DNA of 64,000 nt. Origin: Oscillospiraceae bacterium. Its GTDB lineage: Bacteria > Bacillota > Clostridia > Oscillospirales > UBA929. Every line of letters starts with the position of its first letter. Within the stretch, counting starts at the first letter, position 1. The translations under genes were made by a program, and so were the position numbers. The DNA is taken from contig WRLU01000009.1 of the NCBI GenBank assembly GCA_009777475.1, positions 1 to 64,000 of the forward strand, given 5' to 3'. Positions 8,908 through 18,274 of the stretch are shown here, piece after piece. The notes beneath the pieces are model-generated. The model searched no databases and was not told the DNA's origin. It saw only the letters and a list, made by a program, of their open reading frames with translations.

Positions 8908-10307
8908 CTCTTCAGGGGCATGACCGGTACTTTGCCGTAGAACAAAGCCTGTTGAATTATTTTCCGCCAAACGCCCCGGGAACAGCAATATCAAAACTCT
9001 CTCAGGGAGCACTTTGGCAAACAGCCTCGGCAGTGATTGGATTTGAAGGGAAACGTGCTAAAGGCTTTTCACGCGCCAAGCCAGGAGACAATCCTGATCA
9101 TGCTCTCAAAACGGCTTTTTACAGAGCTGCCCGGCAATTAACCGAACCTCCGCCATGGGGTGCCCTTACTGGCATACGCCCTGCAAAAAAGGCCTTGGAA
9201 ATTTTGAAAACAGGATTGGATCCGATTCGTGAACTGAAATTACGATATGATGTGGCAGAGCCGCAGGCACGCTTGGCTGCCGGGTGTGCCGATTTTGCCT
9301 GGGAGCTGGAGAAAAAACTGTCGCCATATGATATTTCGCTTTATATAGGCATTCCCTTTTGCCCGAGCAAGTGTGCATATTGCAGCTTTATTTCCACAGC
9401 AGCACCAAAGCAAAAACATCTTATTGGAAAATACTGCAGCACACTTAGCCGGGAAATTAGGCAAGCCGGAGAATTATGCAAAAAATTAGGTCTGCGAGTT
9501 CGTACAGTATACTGGGGCGGCGGCACGCCCACAGTTTTGTCCCCTGAAGAGCTGAGGCTTGTATTCGCTGCACTGGGTGAAAGCTTTGACTTGAACGGGA
9601 CTTGGGAATATACTGTGGAAGCAGGACGCCCGGATACCATAACCGAAGAAAAATCAGGAATTTTAAAATCCCACGAGACAACACGAATCAGCATTAACCC
9701 TCAGTCGCTCTCGCCCGAGGTTTTGGCAGCTGTTGGCAGGGAGCATACGCCGGAAATGTTTTTTGAGGCATTCTCCATAGCACGCAAAACAGGATTTGAA
9801 TCCATCAATGCAGATATAATCGCCGGCTTGCCGGGGGATACCGCTGAGAGCTTCAGGCATACACTGGAAGGTCTTGTAGGCTTGTATCCTGAAAACATTA
9901 CTGTGCATACCTTAGCCAAGAAAAAAGGCAGCCGGGTTATGGAGGACAATATACCCGGAGGCAATGCAGATGTGGTGGAAGAATCATTGGATTTTGCTGA
10001 AAAAGCATTGCTTGGCAACGGCTATCTGCCATATTATCTTTATCGCCAAAAATTCACCTCGGGAGGTCGTGAGAATGTAGGCTGGTCACTTGCCGGAAAG
10101 CAAGGGCTGTATAATCTGTGTATGATGGAGGAACTTTCCACTATTTTAGCTCTAGGTGCAGGAGGGGTTACTAAGCTGGTTGATCCGGCTACCAACAGGA
10201 TTGAGCGATTTTTTCAGTGCAAATACCCCTTGGAATATCTCGAAAGATGTGATAAAATAAACGAGAACCTGAATATGTTTGAGAAGTTTTGCCGTAACAA
10301 ATTATAA
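8898..10307 (+). CDS. hemZ: Radical SAM coproporphyrinogen dehydrogenase-like HemZ
   Basis: A 469-residue radical SAM protein. An N-terminal region of about 150 residues precedes the cluster motif CPSKCAYCSF (CxxxCxxC) near residue 154, followed by YWGGGTPT and an HemN-like C-terminal part (INADIIAGLPGD). This long-N-terminus layout is that of HemZ in Firmicutes. The family is annotated as oxygen-independent coproporphyrinogen oxidase, though function in strains lacking a haem pathway is uncertain. No other haem gene is in the window. Confidence 0.88.
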   Translation: MHLTLQGHDRYFAVEQSLLNYFPPNAPGTAISKLSQGALWQTASAVIGFEGKRAKGFSRAKPGDNPDHALKTAFYRAARQLTEPPPWGALTGIRPAKKALEILKTGLDPIRELKLRYDVAEPQARLAAGCADFAWELEKKLSPYDISLYIGIPFCPSKCAYCSFISTAAPKQKHLIGKYCSTLSREIRQAGELCKKLGLRVRTVYWGGGTPTVLSPEELRLVFAALGESFDLNGTWEYTVEAGRPDTITEEKSGILKSHETTRISINPQSLSPEVLAAVGREHTPEMFFEAFSIARKTGFESINADIIAGLPGDTAESFRHTLEGLVGLYPENITVHTLAKKKGSRVMEDNIPGGNADVVEESLDFAEKALLGNGYLPYYLYRQKFTSGGRENVGWSLAGKQGLYNLCMMEELSTILALGAGGVTKLVDPATNRIERFFQCKYPLEYLERCDKINENLNMFEKFCRNKL

Positions 10308-10356
10308 GAAGCCGTACATTTTTTCAATATCCCAAAACATGCAGAGAGGTGACACT

Positions 10357-11787
10357 ATGGCTATTGAGCTATATACCGACAACTTAACCCTCCGCGAAAT
10401 GAAATGTGATGTTAAACTTGTTAAAAAAGAGAAACTGCAAAAGGATTATTCTCTTGATAAAATACGAGAAACAGCCATTGATATGCACAACTGTTTACGT
10501 GAAATTGCCGTTAGGGAAGAACACAAGCCTGTATTTATAGCAGGGATTTTAATAGCCCTTAACAACGATGACTTTTCAAATGTTTATCAGCACCTGAACT
10601 CATTTGATGTTATTATGTCAAATATCCAAACCGCAATAGAAAAAGAATTGAAAAAAGGCGGCATACGCAATGACAGAACGGCATATATTAAACAAATATT
10701 CAAAATGCTCCAGGATAACACTAGGTTTTCGTCTATACAGCTGATTCAAAAAAAATCTATCCTCTGGTACATTGAACAGCTTGACATAACTATCAAGCCG
10801 ATGATGAATTACGCAGACAGTACCCTTGATGCCCTGGGTGTGTTTTACCATGAATTTATCAAATATTCAGGAGGAGACGGCTCCGGGCTTGGTATTGTTT
10901 TGACCCCCCAGCACCTGACCGAATTTATGGTTGAGCTGGCAGGTGTAAACAAAAACCTCAAGGTTGTTGATATTTGCTGCGGCTCCGGCAGTTTTTTAGT
11001 TACGGCAATGTCTAAAATGTTCAAAGAGGCTACCCCTGCCGAATATGATACTATCCGCGAGGAGCGGTTGTATGGCATAGAGTTTGACGATGGACTGTAT
11101 ACTCTTGCCGTTACCAATATGATTATCCGCAATGACGGTAAATCAAATATTTACAAAGGAGACTGCTTCGACCCCCAAATTGCCGGCAAATTGAAGGCAC
11201 TAAACATCAATATTGGGCTCATGAACCCGCCTTACTCTCTCAAAGGCGGTAAGGTTGAATTAGAGTTTGTGGCACAGCTGTTAGAAATTCTTACAGCTGG
11301 CGGTATCGGAGTTGTAGTTGTGCCTATGTCCTGTGCTATCGGCACAAAGCACAAGGAGGTTCGCGAAAGACTGTTTGGGAAACATACGCTAAAAGCTGTT
11401 TTCAGTATGCCTGACGATATCTTCTATCCTACAGGCACAAACCCCTGCGTTATGGTATGGCAGGCACATATACCTCACGACAGTACCCAGGAACCCGGAA
11501 CATTTTTCGGGTATTATAAAGATGACGGGTTCGTTAAACGCAAAAAATTAGGTCGGATTGATTATTATGGGAGATGGGAGGAAATCAAAAAACAATGGCT
11601 GAAGCTTTACCGCAGCTGTGATGTTGTTGATGGACTTTCAGCTCGTGCCTGCGTTAAGCATAGCGATGAATGGTTATGTGAAGCGTACATGAAAACCGAT
11701 TACAGCACATTGAAACAAGATGATTTCCAAAAGACAGTTAATGATTATTTGGCATACCTTATAAAGATGGGTGAAGTCAATGAATAA
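10357..11787 (+). CDS. N6-adenine DNA methyltransferase (type I/IIB-like M subunit)
   Basis: A 476-residue protein with the S-adenosylmethionine motif VVDICCGSGSFLVTA near residue 205 and the catalytic MNPPYS near residue 290, in the order typical of HsdM/BcgIA-like gamma-class methylases. The ATG at 10357 follows GAGAGGTGA; an upstream in-frame reading overlaps hemZ. BcgI-like enzymes carry an N-terminal nuclease domain, and none is visible here: the protein starts directly with the helical region before the methylase. It is followed by a specificity subunit and no restriction subunit exists nearby. The pair sits between housekeeping genes, which suggests insertion. Confidence 0.87.
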   Translation: MAIELYTDNLTLREMKCDVKLVKKEKLQKDYSLDKIRETAIDMHNCLREIAVREEHKPVFIAGILIALNNDDFSNVYQHLNSFDVIMSNIQTAIEKELKKGGIRNDRTAYIKQIFKMLQDNTRFSSIQLIQKKSILWYIEQLDITIKPMMNYADSTLDALGVFYHEFIKYSGGDGSGLGIVLTPQHLTEFMVELAGVNKNLKVVDICCGSGSFLVTAMSKMFKEATPAEYDTIREERLYGIEFDDGLYTLAVTNMIIRNDGKSNIYKGDCFDPQIAGKLKALNINIGLMNPPYSLKGGKVELEFVAQLLEILTAGGIGVVVVPMSCAIGTKHKEVRERLFGKHTLKAVFSMPDDIFYPTGTNPCVMVWQAHIPHDSTQEPGTFFGYYKDDGFVKRKKLGRIDYYGRWEEIKKQWLKLYRSCDVVDGLSARACVKHSDEWLCEAYMKTDYSTLKQDDFQKTVNDYLAYLIKMGEVNE

Positions 11788-12787
11788 CAACATATTGCAT
11801 TCTATTTCATGGAGTGATTATACTATAGGTCAATTGTTTGTGATTAAAAAGGGGAAACGTCTGAGAAGAGAGGATATGTCATATGGTACAACTAACTACA
11901 TAGGTGCTATAAAGGAAAATAATGGCATCCGCCAGTTAATTGACCATGAACCAATTTTCAAGCCTAACTGCTTGACTGTCAACTATAACGGAAGTGTTGG
12001 GGAAGTATTTTATCAAAGCGAGTCGTTTTGGGCTTCAGATGATGTAAACATCTTGTATTCTAAGGGCTGGATTTTGAATAAATATATCGGCTTGTTTATA
12101 GCAACCGTAATCAAAGCCAATAAATACCGCTTCGGTTATGGCCGGAAATGGACGATTGATAAAATGAAAGAAAGCATTATCAGTTTACCATCATCGGCAG
12201 ACGGCAATCCTAATTTTCAATTTATGGAGCAATATATTAAATCACTTAACCACAATCCGATTACAACAGCTATAAACCAAACAAAAATCCTACCGCTTGA
12301 TATAAAAGAATGGGGTGAGTTTTTGTTGGGTGATTTGTTTAGGATTAAGCGAGGAAATAGAATTATAAAAAATGAGGATTATTTTGAATCATCTGATGAA
12401 AGTCATTGCTATAAAGTTATTACTGCTTCAGCTATGAATAATGGTGTTGACGGATATTTTGATAGATGGAACTGTTCTGCCGGTACTCTTGTTTGCGGAG
12501 GTGAAGCGGCGGGGATGTTTGCAACATATCAGCCAGATAGGTGTTGGGTTCTTGACAGTTCGCGGATTTTTGTCCCTCTTGAAGGGGTGAAGATAAATGT
12601 TTATGTTGGAATGTTTCTATCTGCAGTATTTAGAAAAAACCAATATAGATTTTCTTATGGACGAAAAGCTAATCCTGACAAAATAGAAAAATTGATTGTA
12701 AAGCTCCCTGTCACGTTACAAGGCACGCCTGACTGGCATTACATGGAGCAATACATCAAATCACTACCCTACAGCGATAGAATATAA
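11780..12787 (+). CDS. Restriction-modification specificity subunit (HsdS/BcgIB-like)
   Basis: A 335-residue protein built of two half-repeats, each a target-recognition domain starting with a W-(G/S)-x-(F/Y)-x-(L/I)-G-(D/Q)-LF-x-IK-(K/R)-G pattern and ending with a YGRK...MEQYIKSL segment, near residues 5-160 and 175-335. Each half would contact one part of a bipartite DNA target. It overlaps the methylase gene by 8 bp. The codon use is AT-richer than that of its neighbours (many ATA, TTA, AAT codons), which fits acquisition by transfer. Confidence 0.85.
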   Translation: MNNNILHSISWSDYTIGQLFVIKKGKRLRREDMSYGTTNYIGAIKENNGIRQLIDHEPIFKPNCLTVNYNGSVGEVFYQSESFWASDDVNILYSKGWILNKYIGLFIATVIKANKYRFGYGRKWTIDKMKESIISLPSSADGNPNFQFMEQYIKSLNHNPITTAINQTKILPLDIKEWGEFLLGDLFRIKRGNRIIKNEDYFESSDESHCYKVITASAMNNGVDGYFDRWNCSAGTLVCGGEAAGMFATYQPDRCWVLDSSRIFVPLEGVKINVYVGMFLSAVFRKNQYRFSYGRKANPDKIEKLIVKLPVTLQGTPDWHYMEQYIKSLPYSDRI

Positions 12788-12802
12788 CGAGGAGGTATCC
12801 CC

Positions 12803-13759
12803 ATGAGTTACATTACAGCACCATTTGATTTTGATGCTATCCAGCACGCCGCAAAGACCGATCCGCGTGGTTTTATGGCAGAGTGCGACCATGCCTTAAA
12901 CGGCAGAATTCTCCGTGCCGCGGCAGCGGTTGCAGCCGGAGCTAAGGAGCGCCCGGTTGTGCTTTTGTCTGGACCCAGCGGCTCAGGCAAGACCACAACT
13001 GCGGGCAAATTAGCGCAGGAGCTGGAATGGCAAGGCATACAAGCCCATGTTATAAGCATGGATGACTATTTTAGGACAGTTGATAAAGAAACCCATCCCA
13101 AGGACAAAGACGGCAACATTGACTATGAATCACCGCTCTGTATGGACATTCCCCTGCTCGTGGAACATTTTTCAGAGCTTTCAAAGGGATTTGAGGTTAT
13201 GATACCACGCTATGACTTCAAATCCCAGCGCAGAGCCGATGGAGCAGGCCGCCCCTTGCGACTAGGAAATGACGAAATCGCCATTTTTGAAGGGATTCAT
13301 GCCCTTAACCCATTGTTGTTGGGGGAAAACAAGCGTTCACATCAAAAGGAAACACGGATATATGTCAGCGCACGTGCAAATATCCGCAAGGAAAAAAGAA
13401 TTATCTTCAAGGGTACCTGGATGCGCCTGATACGCCGCCTTATCAGGGACGATAATTTCCGCGGAATGAGCGCGCAGGGAACTATGCGGCTCTGGGCAAA
13501 TGTACGCCGCGGTGAGAAAAAATACATATCCCCCTACAAAGAAAGAGCCGACATTATCATCGACACTGCCCTTGGCTATGAGCTCTCCGCATTGAAGCGC
13601 AATGCATTGAAATTATTTGAAGTTATCCCCGGCGATATTGAACGTGCTGAAGAGCTGCATAAAGTCGCTCTCGAGCTTGGTGAATTTTACTCCATACACG
13701 CAGACTGGGTGTCTAAACGTTCCCTCATCAGGGAGTTCATTGGCAACGGAGTACTCTAA
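12803..13759 (+). CDS. Uridine kinase-family nucleoside kinase
   Basis: A 318-residue P-loop kinase with Walker A GPSGSGKTT near residue 55, then SMDDYF (the substrate-side motif of uridine kinases), an IFEGIHALNP segment and a basic RLIRRLIRDDNFRG lid region. The family phosphorylates uridine/cytidine or related nucleosides. Many clostridial homologues carry an N-terminal ThrRS-like (TGS) region and are about 550 residues; this one has only about 50 residues before the P-loop. GAGGAGG precedes the start. The likely ancestral neighbour is hemZ. Confidence 0.85.
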   Translation: MSYITAPFDFDAIQHAAKTDPRGFMAECDHALNGRILRAAAAVAAGAKERPVVLLSGPSGSGKTTTAGKLAQELEWQGIQAHVISMDDYFRTVDKETHPKDKDGNIDYESPLCMDIPLLVEHFSELSKGFEVMIPRYDFKSQRRADGAGRPLRLGNDEIAIFEGIHALNPLLLGENKRSHQKETRIYVSARANIRKEKRIIFKGTWMRLIRRLIRDDNFRGMSAQGTMRLWANVRRGEKKYISPYKERADIIIDTALGYELSALKRNALKLFEVIPGDIERAEELHKVALELGEFYSIHADWVSKRSLIREFIGNGVL

Positions 13760-13865
13760 TAGGAGCTAATCTTGTCAATTCCGGCAACTGCTATACTCAA
13801 AACGCAGAGCAGCTGACGTATGGTCAAAGTAATAGTTACTACAAATAAATATGGAGGTATTTCTG

Positions 13866-16043
13866 ATGATTAAGCTTCACTCAGCCCCGATGCTCTACCA
13901 AGACGAAGTCCTTGTTCCCGCACAGCCAAATTCCCAAGGAAGGGAAAAAACCATGACCTGGGGTGTTTTGAAAGCCCATAACACCTCAGGCAATATGGAG
14001 AATTTATCTATTAAGTTTGATGCTATGGCCTCCCACGACATTACCTATGTGGGGATTATCCAAACGGCACGCGCTAGTGGGCTGAAGCAGTTTCCTCTGC
14101 CATATGTTTTGACCAACTGCCACAATTCTCTGTGTGCCGTTGGCGGTACAATCAACGAGGACGATCATATGTTCGGGCTGGCCGCCGCCAAAAAATACGG
14201 AGGGGAATATGTCCCTGCCCATCAGGCGGTAATTCACCAGTATATGCGTGAATGTTACGCAGGAACAGGTAAAATGATTCTGTGCAGTGACAGTCATACA
14301 CGATACGGCCCTTACGGCACTCTGGCAGTTGGTGAGGGCGGGCCTGAGCTGGTAAAGCAGCTTTTGGGCCGCACCTGGGATATACCCTATCCTGACGTTG
14401 CCGCCGTATACATCAAGGGAAGCCTGAAACCGGGCGTTGGGCCGCAGGATGCTGCGCTTGCCGTAATAGGTGCTGTGTATGAAAATGGCTTTGTAAAAAA
14501 TAAAGTGTTAGAATTTATCGGCCCGGGCATTGATGGGCTGTCTATGGATATTCGCAACGGCATTGACGTAATGACCACTGAAACTACCTGTCTGTCCTCT
14601 ATATGGGAAACTGATGAGGTGACGCGCCGGCATATGGCTGTGCTTGGCAGGGAGGACGAATACAAGCACCTTTCCGTTGCCCCAGGAGCATTATATGATT
14701 GCGCTGTTGAGGTAGATTTGTCTGCTATAGAGCCCATGATCGCCCTGCCTTTTCATCCGAGCAGGGCGTATACTATACGAGAATTTAACCAAAACGCCGC
14801 CGTCCTCCTCCACCAGGTTGCCCAGCAGGCAGGCGAACTATGGCAGCTGAAGGAGGCTCCCAGGCTTGAAGGGCTTATCGAAAATGGACGTTTGCGTACA
14901 GACCAGGGCTATATAGGAGGCTGTGCCGGAGGAACATGGCAAAACATACGCGCCTCGCGTGATATTCTGAAGGGGCATACGGTGGGTACCGGAAAATTTG
15001 CATTATCTGTTTACCCCGCTTCCCAGCCGATGATGATGGCATTGACTCAGGACGGTACGCTAAACGATTTGATGGCGGCAGGCGCATCAATACGCTCCGC
15101 CTTTTGCGGTCCCTGCTTCGGTGCCGGCGATGTGCCCTTCAGCGGCGGTTTTTCAATACGCCACGCCACACGCAATTTCCAAAACAGGGAAGGTTCAAAG
15201 CCGGGGGAGGGCCAGACAGCCTACGTAGCCCTGATGGATGCCCGCTCAATCGCGGCAACCGCCGCCCGGGGAGGATTGCTTACCGGGGCTGATGAGTTGC
15301 CCGGAATTCCCGAGCCGGAGGGGTATTTCCGCTTTGACGATGCACCCTACCGTGCCAGAGTGTACCGTGGTGTGAGTAAGCCTCTGCCCCAGACAGAGAT
15401 ACAACTGGGACCCAATATTACAGATTGGCCTAAAATGCAGCCCCTGCCAAGCGACATTACAATTACCATAGCTGCCGCCCTGTATGATAGCGTGACCACA
15501 ACAGACGAACTGATTCCTTCGGGGGATACGTCATCTTACCGTTCCAACCCTATCCGGCTGTCTGAATTTGCCCTTTCGCGCCGTGACCCGCGGTATGTGC
15601 AGCGATGCAAGGAGATCGGATTCGGCAGTGCCGTTGCGGCATTGCGTCCGGGAGACGGCTCTGCCCGGGAACAGGCTGCATCCTGTCAGCGTGTTTTGGG
15701 AGGTATAGCCAATATCGCCCTGGAGTATGCGACTAAGAGATACCGCTCTAATTTAATCAACTGGGGTATGCTCCCCTTTATTTGGGACGAACTGGATTCT
15801 GCCCGCTGTCAGCCCGGAGACACTTTTGCCATACATGGTATTCGCCATGCACTGGAAAACGGCGCAACAGAGATAAACGCGGTTTGGAAAAGCGAGAGCG
15901 GCGAGCAAGATGTTATCCTGCGGCTGCCCGAAATTACCGATGACGAGCGGGCTATTTTGCTTGACGGTTGCCTTATGAACCACTACGCCGGGCAAAAGCC
16001 CGATTCGGGAGAGGACGGTCAGGCTTATGAAAAAAACGCTTAG
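13866..16043 (+). CDS. Aconitase-family hydratase (YbhJ-like)
   Basis: A 725-residue aconitase-superfamily protein. It shows SDSHTRYGPYGTLAVGEGGPE near residue 140, a cysteine in TTETTCLSSIW near residue 240 and the cysteine pair in FCGPCFGAGD near residue 415, which together would hold a 4Fe-4S cluster. The C-terminal swivel-like part contains the SYRSNP and ATKRYRSN segments. It resembles the poorly characterised hydratase group of E. coli YbhJ rather than true aconitase or LeuC. The ATG at 13866 follows GGAGGT at 13853-13858. It overlaps the next gene by 17 bp. Confidence 0.82.
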   Translation: MIKLHSAPMLYQDEVLVPAQPNSQGREKTMTWGVLKAHNTSGNMENLSIKFDAMASHDITYVGIIQTARASGLKQFPLPYVLTNCHNSLCAVGGTINEDDHMFGLAAAKKYGGEYVPAHQAVIHQYMRECYAGTGKMILCSDSHTRYGPYGTLAVGEGGPELVKQLLGRTWDIPYPDVAAVYIKGSLKPGVGPQDAALAVIGAVYENGFVKNKVLEFIGPGIDGLSMDIRNGIDVMTTETTCLSSIWETDEVTRRHMAVLGREDEYKHLSVAPGALYDCAVEVDLSAIEPMIALPFHPSRAYTIREFNQNAAVLLHQVAQQAGELWQLKEAPRLEGLIENGRLRTDQGYIGGCAGGTWQNIRASRDILKGHTVGTGKFALSVYPASQPMMMALTQDGTLNDLMAAGASIRSAFCGPCFGAGDVPFSGGFSIRHATRNFQNREGSKPGEGQTAYVALMDARSIAATAARGGLLTGADELPGIPEPEGYFRFDDAPYRARVYRGVSKPLPQTEIQLGPNITDWPKMQPLPSDITITIAAALYDSVTTTDELIPSGDTSSYRSNPIRLSEFALSRRDPRYVQRCKEIGFGSAVAALRPGDGSAREQAASCQRVLGGIANIALEYATKRYRSNLINWGMLPFIWDELDSARCQPGDTFAIHGIRHALENGATEINAVWKSESGEQDVILRLPEITDDERAILLDGCLMNHYAGQKPDSGEDGQAYEKNA

Positions 16044-17682
16044 GGATGCGGGCATGGAGGGTGATTGCAGGCTTATATTATCCACGAAAAACGGCTCCTG
16101 CAAGCTATCAGTAAATTTCCGGACAATTCTGCTATCAGGCGTTACTCTGTATATATCAGGGTTTGTGCTGGATTCTCTTATGAGGCCTCTAAAAGATGGG
16201 GAGTTTGTCCATTTGATTCAAAATTCTGTATCAGGCCTGCAAAAGCTTAATGGGGAGTTTTGCGGGATTTTGGTTGAGCATGATAAATACATCCTGTTTT
16301 CCGATAGGGCAACCGTGCGCAAAATATTCTTTTCCATGCACAGGGACTATTTGTACGTATCTGATAACCCGGATACAGTTGCTGAGCTCTGTCCGCGAGT
16401 TCCTGATATAAATTTTTTTGCTGTAAGCGAAATGCTGAAACAGGGGGGGCTTTCCCGGAACCACACTTTATATGAGAATATTTTTACACCTGCAATAGGG
16501 GAAATTGCAGAATTCCGAAGACAGGGATTTATCTTCTGCTCGTATGATTCGGTATTCGGAAAGGGTGTTGTCGATGATCGTCCCGGGCAGCAAATCGCGG
16601 AAGCTATTATTTCCGAATTGCGGCAATGCATCAGCAACGCTTATCGGCACCACTCTTCCTCCCTGTCTGCCACACTTACCGCGGGGCTGGACTCCAGGTT
16701 GCTCGTTGGCATAGCCCAGTCGCAGGGCATAAACGTCCCTCTAATCGTTACGGATACCTGCGGCTCAATTAATGAATATGCTATTTTGCAGCCGTTAATT
16801 GAGTATCTGCAACCCGCCCCTCTATTAGAAAATCATCCCTTAGTAGATGAATTTTACCAAACATACGCCGAAAACTGCCTAAAAGAATCCGGCTATAGCT
16901 GTGTCCTGCATACTTGGTTTGCACCGGTGGCGGAGCAAATCGCTCATAAAAAGCGTTTATGGATGATGGGAATAGGCGGCGATAACCTTTTACGTTTTTT
17001 CAATGACAGTCAAAAAACATTACCTCTTTTGTTCGCAGAAAGGAACTACGATTCTCTGTTGGAGGAATTATTTACTCACAGTGACTGTCCTGATGCCCTG
17101 CTCCATGATGACTTCACTGAGATGGTAAACAATCACTACAAGGCAATTCTGGAAGGTAGTCTGCGACCATTTTTTAATACTCCGCGCGGTATCATGGACT
17201 GGCGTCTGCAAAATAGGCTTGGCAATAATATATTGTATTTCCATGTTATGTATAGAAAAATTTTCACAGGGTTTTCCCCTTTTTTGTGCGGAAATGTGCT
17301 TGACAAACTATTTTCTCTTCCAATATCCGAGGCGGCCTTGGGGCCGAATATGTATTCTCATTTGTTTGACAGGGTTGACCCAAAGCTACTCACATTCCCA
17401 TCCACCAGGTCCTTAGACCAGAAAGATATGCCTCGTATAACCCCATCAAAGCTTCATAACCAAATGACTCTGGACTGGATATGCCTAAAATTAAGAGATG
17501 GTGTTATGGTTCAGAAGGGCTATATCGACAAGGACAAAATGGATACATATTTTAATGATTTACGCCAAAGAAATATTTGGATTACAGGCTGGCTGAGGTC
17601 AGTATTCGCCATGGAGCTTTGGCTACAAAATTTTGAACGGATCAAAAGGGCAAAATCACCGTTTTTGAGGATATTCACTTGA
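16027..17682 (+). CDS. Asparagine synthase-like protein with degenerate glutaminase domain
   Basis: A 551-residue protein. Residues about 1-180 resemble a class II glutamine amidotransferase fold (LNGEFCGILVEHDKYILFSDR), but the N-terminal catalytic cysteine is absent. The synthetase half has LTAGLDSRLLVG near residue 222 in place of the usual SGGxDS pyrophosphatase loop, and GIGGDNLLRFF near residue 318. Related proteins adenylate carboxylates to form amides, for example lasso-peptide cyclases and AsnB. No lasso precursor, protease or RRE gene is nearby, so the substrate is unknown. The gene starts inside the hydratase gene, suggesting a joint pathway. Confidence 0.75.
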   Translation: MKKTLRDAGMEGDCRLILSTKNGSCKLSVNFRTILLSGVTLYISGFVLDSLMRPLKDGEFVHLIQNSVSGLQKLNGEFCGILVEHDKYILFSDRATVRKIFFSMHRDYLYVSDNPDTVAELCPRVPDINFFAVSEMLKQGGLSRNHTLYENIFTPAIGEIAEFRRQGFIFCSYDSVFGKGVVDDRPGQQIAEAIISELRQCISNAYRHHSSSLSATLTAGLDSRLLVGIAQSQGINVPLIVTDTCGSINEYAILQPLIEYLQPAPLLENHPLVDEFYQTYAENCLKESGYSCVLHTWFAPVAEQIAHKKRLWMMGIGGDNLLRFFNDSQKTLPLLFAERNYDSLLEELFTHSDCPDALLHDDFTEMVNNHYKAILEGSLRPFFNTPRGIMDWRLQNRLGNNILYFHVMYRKIFTGFSPFLCGNVLDKLFSLPISEAALGPNMYSHLFDRVDPKLLTFPSTRSLDQKDMPRITPSKLHNQMTLDWICLKLRDGVMVQKGYIDKDKMDTYFNDLRQRNIWITGWLRSVFAMELWLQNFERIKRAKSPFLRIFT

Positions 17683-17694
17683 TGGCATTTCTAC

Positions 17695-17731
17695 AAAACC
17701 TCCCTGGTTGATTTCCATGGAGGTTTTTTTG
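17695..17731 (+). terminator. Rho-independent terminator after the asparagine synthase-like gene
   Basis: A 9-bp stem (AAAACCTCC at 17695-17703 with GGAGGTTTT at 17719-17727) is followed by a T run. It lies between two convergent genes and, through its A-rich left side, may also serve the minus-strand dihydrofolate reductase gene. Confidence 0.8.
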
Positions 17732-17733
17732 TG

Positions 17734-18258
17734 TCAATGGCTGATGTATTGCTTCAGAGGCTTCTTGTTCACGTAACGGCAGAACTGGAATTCCAGATCC
17801 CCCGAGGTCATAATATCTGACCGCAAATCTGATTTCCAAGCAGTGTCCGCGTCAAGGTCAGGAAAAAAACAATCGGCAGGTTTTTCCCTGAAAACCTTTG
17901 TTATATAGGCAGTATTGCAGTACGGAAGAAGCAGCCGGTAAATTTCCGCACCGCCGATGCAAAACACGTTACCTGGATTGTATGCCGATAGCTTCCTTAA
18001 AAGCTCAGCAGTTGAATGGATAACTGAGACTTTCTCAGCCTTAAAATCAGATGAGTGGGTGAGTACAATATTCTCTCTTTCGGGCAGGGGACGCCCCCCG
18101 GGCAACGAGAGCAATGTTTTTCTCCCCATAACAACAGCCCTGCCCAGTGTCATTCTTTTGAAATTACGCATATCCTCAGGTATGGAAAAGAGGAGCCTGC
18201 CTTTATACCCTATGCCCCAACGCGAATCAACAGCAACGATTGCATTCAAACCTGTCAC
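17734..18258 (-). CDS. folA: Dihydrofolate reductase
   Basis: A 174-residue dihydrofolate reductase, making tetrahydrofolate with NADPH. It shows AVDSRWGIGYKGRLLFSIPEDM at the N-terminus (the acidic substrate-binding residue lies in PEDM), VMGRKTLLSLPGGRPLP and FCIGGAEIYRLLLPY. Thymidylate synthase, a frequent neighbour, is not in the window. It starts 16 bp after the exonuclease gene on the same strand, so both likely form one operon. Confidence 0.92.
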   Translation of the reverse strand: MTGLNAIVAVDSRWGIGYKGRLLFSIPEDMRNFKRMTLGRAVVMGRKTLLSLPGGRPLPERENIVLTHSSDFKAEKVSVIHSTAELLRKLSAYNPGNVFCIGGAEIYRLLLPYCNTAYITKVFREKPADCFFPDLDADTAWKSDLRSDIMTSGDLEFQFCRYVNKKPLKQYISH

Positions 18259-18274
18259 TCTCCCTTATTTTTTT

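Noticed and set aside
16027-17682. Lasso-peptide cyclase in a biosynthetic cluster
   Set aside because: The protein resembles such cyclases, but there is no room for a precursor, no RRE or leader peptidase gene and no ABC exporter beside it. Only the general ligase family is supported.
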